Below the pieces are notes generated by a model that had not been told where the DNA came from, made no database searches, and saw nothing but the letters and a program-made list of their open reading frames with translations. A DNA stretch of 64,000 bases from Oegoconia quadripuncta. Lineage: Eukaryota > Arthropoda > Insecta > Lepidoptera > Autostichidae. The stretch covers positions 10,720,657 to 10,784,656 of the forward strand of contig OX438757.1 of assembly GCA_949316235.1 (NCBI GenBank), read 5' to 3'. Both the position numbers and the translations under genes were made by a program. Positions 24,301-35,364 of this stretch are shown piece by piece; the stretch's first letter is position 1, and each line of letters starts with the position of its first letter.

Positions 24301-24730
24301 GCGACTGCCTTCAATTGAAAACAACAGGGACCGACTATTTAGCGTGCCCTCCGTAACCCTCGTATTAAAATGCCACTAGTGGTCACCCACCCAAGAACTG
24401 ACCACGGCAGATATTGCTTAACTTCGCTAATCGTGAGATTGTGGTCAAAAACGAATCCAGTCAACCATAAAAAAAAATCGAAAACGAATAGCAAATGCGA
24501 CTGTGCCGCGAGTACACTTAAAAGGTACTTACCTGATTATTAATACATTTTCAGAGGGTTTAGCTTTTTTCAACAAAACAATTGGAAATGAAGGACAGAA
24601 GGAGAGAAGAGAGTTAAAATCTCTAATGAAGAAACGAATTTACAATAAGGAAAGGAAAAATCAAATGTTCCAGAAGAAAATTGGTGGTAAAAGGAAGACT
24701 ATGAAAAAGAATTTTAAAAGAAAATCTTAA
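18322..24730 (+). CDS. Nol8: Nucleolar protein 8 (viriato-like), 8 coding exons
   Basis: Exons: 18322-18511, 19792-19916, 20004-20306, 21898-22098, 22204-22430, 23320-23600, 23683-23916, 24555-24730. All introns are GT-AG and phases agree, giving 578 aa. An N-terminal RRM has RNP2 LFVGNL (residues 7-12) and RNP1 KNFAFVTI (47-54), and continues in exon 2 to YVTRARESFLERLQRER, the Nol8-family signature after the RRM. The middle is acidic and basic low complexity. VLDLQSRYKSDKRFVLDERF opens exon 5, LRFDPTHPEHAKF is in exon 6, and FFTVSDHRLKEGLAFF spans exons 7-8, all resembling the conserved Nol8 C-terminal region. The C-terminus is strongly basic. Nol8/viriato acts in the nucleolus in ribosome biogenesis and growth (family knowledge). 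The exon 6 donor (ATAG then GTTTTA) is weak. Introns carry a SINE, an RTE fragment and a 5S-like SINE. UTR limits not determined. Confidence 0.9.
19255..19410 (-). repeat. tRNA-derived SINE, family 2, in Nol8 intron 1
   Basis: Complement reads CCAGTTTGATGTAGTGGTTG, then 'gggttTcgaatcctgg' and 'ggggcatatgtttgtatgatgaat'. The B box carries an extra T, so this copy is decayed. Confidence 0.75.
20350..20690 (+). pseudogene. RTE LINE C-terminal fragment in Nol8 intron 3
   Basis: In shifting frames the DNA encodes KVMQRAVVRMMLSISLHD, then IRNE-like, then AQRIGKLKWQWAG-like, then text like WTPYVLL in complement. The blocks match the C-terminal region of the larger RTE remnant at 13262-14525. Stops and frame changes mark it as dead. 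Confidence 0.6.
22447..22553 (+). repeat. LINE/SINE 3' tail fragment in Nol8 intron 5
   Basis: 'cgcattgggccagcgtggtagactatgg' through 'gcagtgggatgtttacgggctgatgatga'. Same text as the tail of the SINE at 2968-3480; no head is present. Confidence 0.6.
22578..22745 (+). repeat. Dispersed 'aatgcgaaag' repeat in Nol8 intron 5
   Basis: Begins 'acaaatgcgaaagtctgtctg' and ends 'tttcgcgggcgaagccgc'. Homologous to 1255-1445 and, inverted, to 24868-25055. Confidence 0.55.
23973..24492 (-). repeat. 5S-rRNA-like SINE, copy 2, with MITE inserted
   Basis: Complement of 24340-24430 reads GAAGTTAAGCAATATCTG, GGTCAGTTCTTGGGTGGGTG, ACCACTAGTGGC, closely following the 5S rRNA 3' half. The tail 'ccccaacagtgggga' lies at the 23973 end. 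Interrupted by the foldback MITE at 24100-24301; comparison with 60580-60842 shows the uninterrupted text 'cctgtaggctgtcaa...ctaccttcaatt'. It lies in Nol8 intron 7. Confidence 0.65.
24100..24301. mobile_element. Foldback MITE, about 60-bp TIRs
   Basis: The left arm (GTCAGTGTGCGAAGTGCGAG onward) and the complement of the right arm (CTAACTGAGGGCGGAGTGTG onward) align through 'agttttgt.tcg...taacttta.....cg.tt.cgtttacg'. About 200 bp, no ORF. Sits inside a 5S-like SINE. Confidence 0.65.
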
Positions 24731-24867
24731 CCTCTGGCATTAAAGACTAATATGTATAGTATGTAGTACAGCTGCCAACACGACGACCATCACTACCAAT
24801 AAGCTGGCCGCGCAGCGTCGCTACGCTACCGGAAATGTGAAAGCAGCGAGACCTTATGTTGGAAACT

Positions 24868-25055
24868 AGCTTTTCGCCCGCGGCTTCGCTCTCGTTACAA
24901 TAGCTTTATCGCGCATATGTTTAATTACTCACTTTATTGGGATTAAAATATCCTATGGTATATTCTACCTATATACCAAACCCAAATCCGTTCATCCGTG
25001 ATTGAGCAACAAACAAACAAACATCAAAATTTTCGCATTTATAATATTAGTTAGA
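24868..25055 (-). repeat. Dispersed 'aatgcgaaag' repeat, inverted
   Basis: Opens 'tagcttttcgcccgcggcttcgctc' and closes 'tttcgcatttataatatta', the complement of 1255-1445 and 22578-22745. It lies just downstream of Nol8. Confidence 0.6.
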
Positions 25056-25360
25056 TATTACGGTCTCTCGTGCGTCCACGTGTACTACCCAATAAGTACT
25101 TTAAAAAAAATTATTTTCACTTTGACTGCTATGTTTTAAATAAAAATATTGAAATGTATAAAGAAATTATGTTTAGAGTTGTACCTACATGCAGTGAACA
25201 GCATCATTAATTTACAAAAAATATATGAATACAACCTAGATAAATATTACTAGGTTTTTACTTTTTAACCAACGTAATTAATACCTATAAGTATTTGTTT
25301 ATTCAATTATAAATTATAACATTTTTTGAGAATAAAAGTCAGTTAAGCCGCGTCATACCA

Positions 25361-25600
25361 GACGACCCATTGGTGTAGTGGATAGCGACCCTATCAGCGA
25401 AACCAACGGTTGCGGGTTAGAATCCCGCGAGGGGTAAATGTTTGTGTGATGAATACGAACATTTATTCCCGAGTCTTGGATGTTTATATAAATATTTATG
25501 TATGTTTATCCGTTATCTAGCATCCATAGTACAAGCTTTGCTTGGTTTGGGACTAGATTACTGGTGTAAGTGTCCGAAATATTTATATTATATTTATATC
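25361..25600 (+). repeat. tRNA-derived SINE, family 1
   Basis: CCCATTGGTGTAGTGGATAG head, B-box-like GGGTTAGAATCCC with a T>A-type change in the box, and the full family tail ending 'gtgtccgaaatatttat'. It lies between Nol8 and mRpS9. Confidence 0.85.
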
Positions 25601-25739
25601 TTAGATTAATGATTGGTCTCCGCGCCGCTACGACTAGATACGTCGCCGTCATTAGGATTCTTTACTTTTTTACCACCAAATAACACTAAATAGGCAATAA
25701 ACATGAACATATTTAGAATCGAAGAATTCCATGGTGTGA

Positions 25740-26116
25740 ATTATAGGAATGTGAAGTCGAATCGGACGGGAGGAGACGGCACGGTGCCACCACTGTCCGA
25801 CCAGGACTCCGCCCAGCACACGCTGTACGACTGCCCGGCGTGGCAGTCAGCTTCGAGACCTGGTCGACCAGATCGGACGAGATCTGTCCCCTCCAGCATT
25901 AGTCGCGGCTGCGAGGAGGGTTGGAGGGCAGCGGCCTCCTGCGAAGCAGTAATGTTCGTCGGTTGGCGGCAACGCTCGCTAGTCCCCCTGCATGTCCCCC
26001 GAGGGTCGCGGGCGGCTACATCTCGGGGCAATGTAGTCGTCCGACGCGACCCGGGAAAGGACGACACCCCCGGTGCGACCGAAGGGTCTCGTCCCCCTCT
26101 TCATGTATGTATGTAA
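25740..26116 (+). pseudogene. R1-type LINE C-terminal fragment
   Basis: Encodes LSDQDSAQHTLYDCPAW, the typical Cys/His tail motif of R1-clade RTs (D(T/S)AxHTLxxCPAW), then Arg-rich text with CEAVMFVGWRQRS, where R1 proteins have a Cys-then-Val-Met segment. Markedly GC-richer than its surroundings. It lacks RT and endonuclease domains. A GC-rich minus-strand frame over the same bases is a shadow. Confidence 0.65.
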
Positions 26117-26181
26117 CATACTCCTCATGAAACAAGGCTTAAAAATTAAATACCTGAATGTTACACACACAGGAATCATTC

Positions 26182-26228
26182 AAACATTGTTTTATTTCAT
26201 TTTTTGAAACTGAAATAAAACAATGTTT
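26182..26228. repeat. Perfect 18-bp hairpin
   Basis: AAACATTGTTTTATTTCA (26182-26199), 11-base loop, exact complement at 26211-26228. It lies downstream of mRpS9, beyond its poly(A) signal. Confidence 0.7.
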
Positions 26229-26424
26229 CACTTGAAACATTCAATAGAAAAATAAAAACTTTAGGGATAATAAGTGCTTCATCAAGATCTCATGCCATGA
26301 GTGTACCTGTCTCCACACTTTGTGGTTTCAGAGTTTTAAACCCCTTCCCCTACCTAATAGGAAAATATTAAATAACATATTTTGTCAATTATGAAGCTGA
26401 AAATACATTCATTTAACAACTAAG

Positions 26425-26430
26425 TTTATT
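26425..26430 (-). terminator. Poly(A) signal for mRpS9
   Basis: AATAAA on the minus strand, 37 bases past the stop codon. It is the nearest canonical hexamer to the gene. Confidence 0.55.
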
Positions 26431-26466
26431 ATTAACCTTTTTCAACGAGGTTTAAAAATTACACAT

Positions 26467-27663
26467 TTATCTCTTCTTCCAAGTTGGCTTCTTTCTAGCT
26501 CCAGGCTGGCCAGGTTTCATGCGTTCACGACGCCGATGGTCACGTGTGAGCAAACCAGCCAACTGCAGTTTCTCAAGCATTTCCTTTTCAACAAAACTCC
26601 GAAGTCCCCAAGCAATTCCCCATCTTATAGCCCCCGACTGTCCTGCAGGACCACCTCCTTCAATGTTACACTCTACATCCACAAGATTCTGCATTCCGGA
26701 GAATAATAATGGAAACATCACTTGTTCCCTTGACTGTGTGTCTTCAAAATATGTCAAATCTTTACCATTTATAGTAATTTTACCAGTGCCTGGTGACTTA
26801 ATAGTAACATCACCTCTGGCTTTCTTTCTCAAACATTCATAAGTAGTCACAAAGGCTCGGCCTTGATCGTCATAATTAGGCTTTGGGATCTCCAATGCAA
26901 ATCGCTGAGAAACAAGAGGTTTTCTGTACTTTTCAATAAATTCTTTGTATCTGTATGCGTATGGTAATGACACAAGACGCTCCATTACTATTTTAAAATT
27001 GTTATATTCAAGGTCAGAAATACTTTCAACAATGACTTGCTCCAGCTGATCCTTTGGCAGCCACTGGCTACTTGCCAAATCAAGGGATCCATTTGGGTCT
27101 GGAGTTGCCTTTTTCCTTATAACTTTATCTTCAAAAGCATATAACTGTTGTATGTTCTCAACAGCATCATACAATGTCTTGCAGTAATTTGGCTTGCCAG
27201 TGTAGAATAGGAAATGATGTGGGCGGCCAGCCTCGTCGAATTCGGCTGCCTTACGAGCGGGAAATACCTCTTCTGGTGGCTTCATAAGAGGGCGAGCAGC
27301 CGGGTCGTAAATACCACTAGGAAATAAATATTCAATAGCACGGTCTATATCCTTCTGAGTGAACATTTCTGGATCCTCACCCATCATATTAGCGAGGTGC
27401 CTCTTGCCAATACTGTATTCAAACTGTTGCTTCTTCATGAATTCGTCATGTTCTTTGGCCCTTTCTAGATAAGCTTTCATAGCTTTACTGATCTTTTTCT
27501 TTTTGCTTAATGTTTCCCAATCGCTCATATTATTCTGAATATTTTTAGGATCGGAAGAGTTGGTTACTTTTGTGGAGTATTTACACATATTGTAAGAAAA
27601 AAGATTTTTGGCATAAATGTAACCTCTCATGGTAGGTATAAATTGTCTTAAAACCTGAGACAT
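26467..27663 (-). CDS. mRpS9: Mitochondrial small ribosomal subunit protein uS9m
   Basis: A single uninterrupted frame of 398 aa. The N-terminus MSQVLRQFIPTMRGYIYAKN is basic, hydroxylated and free of acids, as expected of a mitochondrial targeting peptide. The C-terminal third is the uS9 fold: GTGKITINGKDL, then GGGPAGQSGAIRWGIAWGL (residues 336-354, the uS9 signature), and a Lys/Arg tail ending KKPTWKKR that in the family contacts rRNA near the decoding site. The N-terminal extension of about 270 aa is normal for the animal mitochondrial form. The gene faces away from the plus-strand gene at 30437 and converges with Nol8. Alternative starts downstream exist (Met at residue 12), but the first keeps the best presequence. 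Confidence 0.93.
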   Translation of the reverse strand: MSQVLRQFIPTMRGYIYAKNLFSYNMCKYSTKVTNSSDPKNIQNNMSDWETLSKKKKISKAMKAYLERAKEHDEFMKKQQFEYSIGKRHLANMMGEDPEMFTQKDIDRAIEYLFPSGIYDPAARPLMKPPEEVFPARKAAEFDEAGRPHHFLFYTGKPNYCKTLYDAVENIQQLYAFEDKVIRKKATPDPNGSLDLASSQWLPKDQLEQVIVESISDLEYNNFKIVMERLVSLPYAYRYKEFIEKYRKPLVSQRFALEIPKPNYDDQGRAFVTTYECLRKKARGDVTIKSPGTGKITINGKDLTYFEDTQSREQVMFPLLFSGMQNLVDVECNIEGGGPAGQSGAIRWGIAWGLRSFVEKEMLEKLQLAGLLTRDHRRRERMKPGQPGARKKPTWKKR

Positions 27664-27829
27664 ATTTGTTGATTGACCTAATCTTGGTTGCTTTACTTTC
27701 TAACTTCAACTTTTTATTTTATGGCAATCGGTCGTCTATATTACGATCGACCATTACTGCCAGAGATAGAATTATAATCACTACGTTTTTACGTACATAT
27801 TAGCCGAAGAGTATACAAAACCGGTAAAT

Positions 27830-28130
27830 AGTTACTATACTCTTTGCCTACAGGTAATAGCAACCAAAGAGTTTCTTTTTTTTGTTTTATTCTCTCCTCT
27901 AGGAGAAGGCAAAGGGATCTAGCCCATAACAGCCATATCTTATTTCTTTCAGCTTGCAAGTCAGTCTCAGTCAAAACAAGTAATTCGTCGTATACTTGAC
28001 GTATACAGAGTCTAGTCACGGTCAAGTCATTCTTCAGTAAAGTGGCAGAATGCTTTACAAAAGATTTTGGCGGCTTCTTGTGGGAACCGGAAAGCTCCGT
28101 TACACACTTCCCACTTCCCTTCACTTGAAC
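27830..28130 (-). repeat. Dispersed repeat, 'caaagagtatagtaa' family
   Basis: Complement carries GGTTCCCACAAGAAGC, 'gcattctgccactttact', 'atggctg', 'gatccctttgccttct' and 'caaagagtatagtaac'. The same order occurs on the plus strand at about 62685-62840. A 136-codon open frame over it has no recognisable family and is probably not a gene. Confidence 0.6.
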
Positions 28131-28259
28131 ACCATCTAACCTGTAGGCGGACGCGAACACCGATCGGTGTCGGCGGTACACTCGACTTTCAACTCTCAAT
28201 TGTAATGATTATAGAGTTCCAATTCCTTTGGACTGTGTTTGAACTTGTTCTCTATTAAA

Positions 28260-30436
28260 TTCCGCATCCAATAATGTGCGCCATGTCATGTTAGCTATGA
28301 TATTTAGTCTGTATTTGCGAAAATATTTTTTTTCTCTGTGGGTGGGAGTATAGGCATAGAATTCCAACTACTGTTTTTTATTAGAACAGGCTTAGGAACC
28401 TGGCCATAGAGCTTCCAATTCTCATAACAATTTATTGAATTACCCGTTTTTTTAAGAAAAACATGAAATAAATCTGTACTTTCCGTAAAAATACCAATTA
28501 TATCGTGGATATAGGTATACCTACATATTACAACTCGTAACATTTTTCTGATTTTTTGTATTATAGCTGTAGTAGTGTTCATTCATTATATCCATAGATA
28601 ATATATTCCCGTAGCTATTGCTTTTCACAGATTACAAATACACCCAGTAGAAGAGTATCTATAAACGTTTTTAACGCCGCAGGTATTTTCGAAAATTTGA
28701 CAGGCGCGTCGAGATACTTGACCCGCGGAAAAGAAAAAAGGAAAGAGAGGACATAGACATAGTAACAATATTCTGCCATTATTAAGCTTTAAAAGTTAGA
28801 ATGCACAAATTATAAAAATTATAAAGAAAAATGCAACTTCACTCGCAGAGTTCCCGCCAAAAAGCCGCAACCAAAGAGTATACAAAACCCACAAAACCTA
28901 CAAGACTACTTTTTTTATTATTATTTGGCAACAGAGCCATTCGCCGAAATCGTGGCACAAAACTTGGAACTCACAAAAAACTAAATCTGTTCACACGTGT
29001 CGCATATATATACAATATACGTGTTCATGCCGGGAGTCTCGATTGAATGTGATTTTTTTTGGCACGGGTGCGCGATATTTATTGCCACGCCCGCTGTTGT
29101 TTGTTTGTAAAAGCTATATTGTACTTCATATGAAACATACATGAACGTGTGAACAGACTACTGGGTTCATCCTGTCTATCTCATCAGCACCTTGTGAAAT
29201 CTTCAGTGTGGCTCTTTTATTTGCGAGACTCCACTTCCTCGCAATCCAGCATTGACTCTGTGTGGGAAAAACTATACCGACCGTCCCATACACAGATATT
29301 ACTTATAAGTTTGTAAAAACCAGTAAAATTGTTTCTCTGAAAAACTTGGCATCTACCATACAGGCCTAGCCTAGTTTGGGTGTAATATGGGTTAGTTTGG
29401 GTATAAACAAGTTGGCTGATACGGGATTCGACAGAGGATAAGGACATGTTCCGTATCTGACTCCATCGCTGTCGGCGCGCTGACTGACGCGTGATTGACG
29501 AAATGCCATTACACCATCAGACAAAAGTCATGATTGATGGCTGCATGACGCAAAATATCCAGAGAATCGTCAATCAATTTCACGCAACCTTCAATCACTG
29601 AATGCAGTGAGTAATGACACGGTAGGTTATCTGTCAGTCACAACCGTGACAGTGGCAAAACTGACATCAAAACCTACTGTCTATTGGATGCCTTAGACAG
29701 CGGACAGCGTGATGATTGACTATGTCTGACTGGAAGAAATCCCTCTATGGGATAAATCCGCCGTTGAACTCAAACTCTGTATCCATGTAAAATTAATGTA
29801 TTGCCTTTTTGTTGTGTGTGTTATCGGTCGCAAATTGATGTAGTGCAAATCTCAAGATTCTTAAAAATTATATGCCGCCCATTACATTGATGGCATGGAT
29901 TCTCATTCTCACCGTCGCTCGCCTTCGAAGGAATTAGAAGGAAAAGCGAATGATCCGAATTACCTACCTACTGAGTGCTGTATAAAATTAGCATTATTTC
30001 TTCAGGCTTTAGCAGTTCATCCCATGAATAGTAGGGTTCGTAATTTGGCGGTGGCCGCACTAAAAAAAACAAAGCCAAAGCTTCATTAAAAAAAAAACAA
30101 CGAATTAGCTCAAAAAGACCAGTGTCCCAGCCGGTACAAACTTTATTTAAAAAAAAAAAACAAGAAAAAATGTTTTTTTTTCTGTTTAGTCGATCAAAGG
30201 GCGAACATTATTAAAAAAAAATCTGTTTAGTCTGTGATCGATCACAACTGAGCGACTATGACGCAATCACAGACTACTAAGAGTCCTTAGACGCAATGCA
30301 TCCGTTAATTCAAAAAAACTATTTATATTAGTAGTATTAGACGCCAACTGGAAGAATCCAGGAAAATGATTATTAATTGAAATAGCAAATAGGAGCAATT
30401 TAGTGTTTTTGTGTTTTCTAAGTACATAAGACAAAC
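28260..30436. other. Intergenic, no supported gene
   Basis: Between mRpS9 and the gene at 30437. A 64-codon frame at 29895-30089 (MDSHSHRRSPSKELEGKAND start) is followed by A-rich runs at 30060-30215, which suggests a retroposed or transposon-derived scrap. No family recognised. Confidence 0.4.
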
Positions 30437-33400
30437 ATGACAGATAGTGACACAGATGTCGATGTGTTACAAAACAATGTTTATAATTTTAGAGATCACA
30501 GCACAGTAAGTTCCAGTTTAACTTTTCTCTTTCTGTTTATTCTATCCACCGGTATTCCTAATCATGTTTTTCTTACTGTTTCTGTCAACCTTGACTTTGG
30601 CAGAATCATCGTCAAACACGATGGAGTCATATCATAAGCCATTCCTCAAATGAATTTATAATTATGGCTGAAATACATAAGTTCTTCCAATTACTGGTCA
30701 CCTTATTATTTTCAGACTGTGTTCGCCAAAGGGCCTCATATAAATAATAATGCTTCAACACTCGGTTTTCAAAACAACATGCTTACTTCGACAATGAATA
30801 TGCCATGGAATTTAGAGAGGTCCAGATATGCAGAGTCTGTTTACGACCAAAGGAGTGTTTACTACAGAAGAGAAACTTCGCCTATGTCGTTTCGTAGCAT
30901 GTCTGGCTTACAACCAAGAAATTTTAATAATTCCTATTACCCAGGAGGCATAAGCTCACACAGATCAGTGTTCAATAAGAGGAGTGGTTCACCGATGTCA
31001 GTTCGGACGTTAGGTATGGTATGAGTGAGTTGTGGAGTATCCAAAGGGGCACTGAGAGCTTGGCTTTACAACCGGGGTCACTGGGAGAGCTCACTAATTA
31101 ATAAAATTGTACACTGAAACTTGCAAAGCTATAGAGGTATAGACCCAACTGTCATCATTGTAATCTTAATCTTATTTTGTTTTCATATAGAATTGACTTG
31201 TTTTATATAACCATTTAGATAGATAGATGAAAACAGTTATTCATTTAGGTACCTTTCTCATCTATAGCCTATCCACCTTAACATGCTCAGGGGCACCGCA
31301 CCATACACAATACCAGGTTTAAAAGTATAGCGATCCATCCCGGCCTTGCATGGGTGTATCTCCCTCCTTTAAATATAATATTCATGTATTATACTTTAAA
31401 CGTTCTGAAAGAAATCCTCTAAATCAGTGGTGGGGTAAAGTACGGCCCTTGGGCCAGCTCCGTCCCGCGAAAGGATTTCATTCAGGTCGCCGACAATGGT
31501 CCTTCTAAATGTATAATATATGGCCCGCAATAATTATAATTGCATAAATGTTAAATATCTTTGTACATATACACATCGCCATCTAGATCCACCGTAAGCA
31601 TCTAGGCTGTGTTATGGATACCAGATAGTTGATAAACTAACAAATACATTCTTTTTTGTAAATAATTATCATACAAACATAAGCCCCTAGCGGGATTCGA
31701 ACCTGCAAAGTTTTGGTATAGTGGTCCGAGTTTCTAACCACTATACCAAACAGTCATTTTAACATTATTATACACTTTCACATTGTAACTAACATTTGTG
31801 AAAGTGTATAATACTGTAATGTATTAAAATATGATTGATTTCAAAACACGCATTATAACTATAGGTAATTATGGCCCTCCTCTGAATAATCTTAAACTTT
31901 CTGGCTCACTATGAAGAAAGTTTGCCCACCACTGCTCTAAATAATAGTGAAATCTGTATCAACATCTGTTACATAGTTTCGAATAACTAACAAGAGAGAC
32001 TAGAGATATTGAGAGGTGGCTTTATCCCTGAACATGTTAACCTTCCTAAACCAGGCAAAGTCAGCATTTTGAATTTAAGGCACTTAGTAATTTGTAAGTT
32101 CTAGTCAGCATTTATTTTATGCAAAATGATATTTTGTTTGCCTTTGTGTGATAGCCATTTTAAGAATATTGTTGCAACATGCAAAGTTTTACATTTCCAG
32201 ATTCCAATGCAAGTCTCAGTGCTGCTGACATAGCATTAGCCTTTAAGAATGAAAAGTTTAACAATTATGAATTAAGATTGATTAAAGAAGCATTCAACAA
32301 ATATATGAAGCATCGTATACGAAAAAGAGTTGAGAAAAGACGGAATCTGAGACTATTTCTAAAGGGTGGACGACGTCAATCTGGAGGTGAATCAGGGGAA
32401 CAAGGAAGTAACTCATCTATAAGCAGTGATGACTGCCAGTCAATCAGATCTTCAAGACCATTTTGTAAAGAAAAATCATCTTCCGGCTGTAGATCAACCA
32501 GAACAGATTTGACAGAGTTTAAACGGACTATGCAACAAAGTAACATGTATAGGGATCGAACAGATATTTTTCGACAAAACAGTTTGAGGAATATGTTTTC
32601 AGTACCACCTTCTTCAAGAAGTCTGAAAGAAACAGCTCCATACAGAAGTAGCACTGTAATAACACAAAAAGAAAGATTCAAAAATAGCTTTCTTTTGCCA
32701 TCACAACGGTTTAACCAATCTGTTGCCTCTTTGCCAATACCAGAGCAGCCTACCTTGCAACAAGGAAATAGTAAAGTTAACAGGTTGGATCCAAGACAAA
32801 GAAAGCTCTTAAAAAAACCAGAGAAAAATATTGAAAATAATAGTGACCAAGAAGAAATATTTTCTGAAGTAACTGTTGCGGAAAAAAGTGTGAATGAAGG
32901 AATTAAATTATTGTCTAAAAGAAGTCTTGATGATAATGAGATTTGTGGATCTGATAAAAAGAGAAGTAAGCTATCTTCACCTCAAAAAAGAAAAAAAATA
33001 TCTAAGCAAGAGCAACCTAAAAGCCCCAATGATTTTGTGTTTGCAAAACCACAGTTCCCAATTAAAAAGGCAGGTACCATTAAAAGTCGAGAAGAGAATG
33101 CGCCGAACTCAATACAGGCTAAAAATATATTAGAACAGCATAAAGCTATGCATGTAGCAGAAAATATGTTACACCCAACAGAGCAATTGATTTCAAAATC
33201 GACGCAACCATTTGATCCTGAGGAGATGTCAGAGCCAGTACACAATTTACTTCAAAATAATCAACAAGGCACAGATCAAAACAATCAGGCTGAACTATCC
33301 CAATACTCTACTACGGATATGTCAATGAGACCCAGTTTTATAAAGCGAAAATTGTTTACACAAAAAATAGATGCTGACAAGAATTCTAGTTCAGATCATA

Positions 33401-35364
33401 TTGAAGAAGATAGTTCTCAATCTAATATTTACAGTATAATACAAAGAGAAAAAAATAGAACGAGAAAACTGGTTGCATCACAATCATGCTTAAGTAGGGA
33501 TGTTCTTGGAGATGACAGTAACCTGCTAGATTTAATTCATAAAATTGTACCACGGGACCAGATGAATATAACAACTGTTACAAATAAAAGTGAGGGAGGT
33601 TGTAATAAAGACAAACCTGTCAAATGGGATGTCAGTGCAGTTATAGCTACGTGTAATAATTATGGTGATGGTAGTGATACATATACAGATGAAGAAATAT
33701 TCAAAGTTGAAGATATCAAAATAAAATCACATGTTAACGAGAAAGTACAGAATGATGGAGAACATAATTTACCGCAACATAAAAACCCACTTAAATGTAC
33801 TGTGTCATTGCAGAAACTACAAATTCTAAATAAGCCGAAAATAATGAATGAAATACTAAACAAATCAAATTCACCAATTGAAGATAAAGGTAAAAATTTT
33901 ATTTCTGTCATGTTATTTAGGATCATATTAAGATTTTTTAAGGTATGTTAATATTTACGTATTCATTTTTAGGTTGCCACAGAAGCAAGATGGTTCATTG
34001 TGTAAAGTCATTTTGGGATACCGACATTGAAAGTGATATGGATCTTTCATATTCACCATATAAAAATTCTCGATCTAAGAAGACCAATCAAACAGGTAGG
34101 TACACGCGGCCGTTCGACTTCCAGTATAAGCAAATCTCGCAGCGTTCACTTTTCTGATAGCGTCGCGCCGACAGCATACACTGGTAGTGTTATGATCGTC
34201 GTGGCGTCGACTGTAGATAATCATCATTGAAAGACTATATTATAATATCTCTTTATACTCACTATATTAAAACTCATAGAATTCTTTATTTTTAAAGGTA
34301 CAACTTCTTACAAGGAAACTTTAAAGGAAGTCCAAAAAGAACATTCAGCTGTTCCACCAAAGGTTGAAAAAGAAAATCAACTTAAAAAATTGAACATGAA
34401 AGTAACGTTAAATAAAACGACAGCGAATACTGAAAGAGTCATTAACACTAGAACGCCAAAGGTAATAGATAAAAGCAAAAATATAACTTCTACTGTTCAA
34501 TCGAAACATATCTTAAATAATATTTCAAATATTCAACCTAAACCAGGCCAAGCTAAAGTTTTCACTAAAACTAACCCTTTACAAAGTAAAAGATTAATTG
34601 TTGAATCAAGACATTCGCAAATTAAAACTTCCAATACTATAGCTAAACCTTCACACAATACATCTTCCGTCATTAAATCTAAACGACAAAATGAAAGTTC
34701 TAACAAACTTAATACCGAACAAAATAAAACAACCGCCATAAAACCAAAACAGAATGAAATAAAACAAAATAATACATATATTGAACTTAAACCCAAAGAA
34801 AATAAATCTTCGGAAGTTAGATCTAAATCTAGACAAAAAAAACCATCTGCTGTTGTTCCTACACCTAGGAAAAATGAAAAGTCAACCATTGCACCTAATA
34901 ATAAACCCATGCAATATAAGAAACCCAAAGCAAACGAGATATCTAAACCACCTAATCAATGTGATAAATTGGTGAAAAACGCAACATTTAACAAAAATTC
35001 AAAAAAAGAAGGTGGAGATGGTTTAAAAAAGAAAAATTATTCTCTTCGAACACATTCGACGCGAACTCCAAATGTAAAGAAATGTTGTAATGAACCCTCA
35101 ATTAATAATTCGGTAAATGAGAGCTGCGAGACACTGTACAGATCTTTGAGAAGTCGAGAAATAGATTTATCTTCCTCCTTAAATTCAAATACAGATTCAC
35201 CTTGGCATAATAGAACTTCTCTAAAAAATAAGTCAGTGTCTGCTAAGAATAAAATTATCTGTAACTTGAACAAATCCCAAGCAGTTCAAAGTGATATATC
35301 ATTCACTCTCACTCCGTTTACTCCAAATCTTAGACAATTAAGGCACAGACAGAGGAAAAAGTAG
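30437..35364 (+). CDS. Unidentified 1081-aa basic low-complexity protein, 5 exons
   Basis: Exons: 30437-30505, 30716-31013, 32201-33889, 33973-34095, 34298-35364. All junctions are GT-AG and phases join cleanly (0, 1, 1, 1). Residues 1-122 are Ser/Arg/Tyr-rich (SVYDQRSVYYRRE, SPMSFRSMSG, SPMSVRTL). Residues about 125-180 form the only compact helical-looking segment (SLSAADIALAFKNEKFNNYE, ending in a basic KRVEKRRNLRLFLKGGRR). The rest is Lys/Asn/Ser-rich and disordered, with an NLS-like KKRSKLSSPQKRKK, an acidic motif WDTDIESDMDLSYSP in exon 4, and C-terminus FTLTPFTPNLRQLRHRQRKK. Composition suggests a nuclear or chromosome-associated scaffold, an inference only. I do not recognise a family. 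Intron 2 contains a hAT element with a SINE inside it. An AATAAA follows the stop at about 35433. Confidence 0.8.
31597..31756 (-). repeat. tRNA-derived SINE, family 2, inside a hAT element
   Basis: Complement: GACTGTTTGGTATAGTGGTT, B box GGTTCGAATCCC, 'ggggcttatgtttgtatgat', ending at 'tggtatccataacacagcctagatgc'. The 3' tail is cut short. It has no 100-bp spacer upstream, unlike the copies at 2692 and 39046. Confidence 0.8.
31767..31812. repeat. Perfect 16-bp hairpin
   Basis: ATTATACACTTTCACA, 14-base loop, exact complement at 31797-31812. Adjacent to the SINE inside the hAT element. Confidence 0.7.

Larger units (their letters stand above)
31425..31934. mobile_element. Non-autonomous hAT element, 8-bp TSD
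   Basis: Ends CAGTGGTGGGG and (inverted) CAGTGGTGGGC, flanked by a perfect duplication CTCTAAAT at 31417-31424 and 31935-31942. The interior has 'cggcccttgggccagctcc' and 'tatggcccgcaa' typical of non-coding hAT derivatives. Length 510 bp, including a later SINE insertion. It lies in intron 2 of the 1081-aa gene. Confidence 0.9.

Noticed and set aside
27789..28199. A 136-codon minus-strand frame next to mRpS9
   Set aside because: It overlaps a dispersed repeat also found at 62655-62915, where the frame is not conserved.
29895..30089. A 64-codon frame followed by A-rich runs
   Set aside because: No family match, no splice context and poly-A-like surroundings; probably a retroposed scrap.
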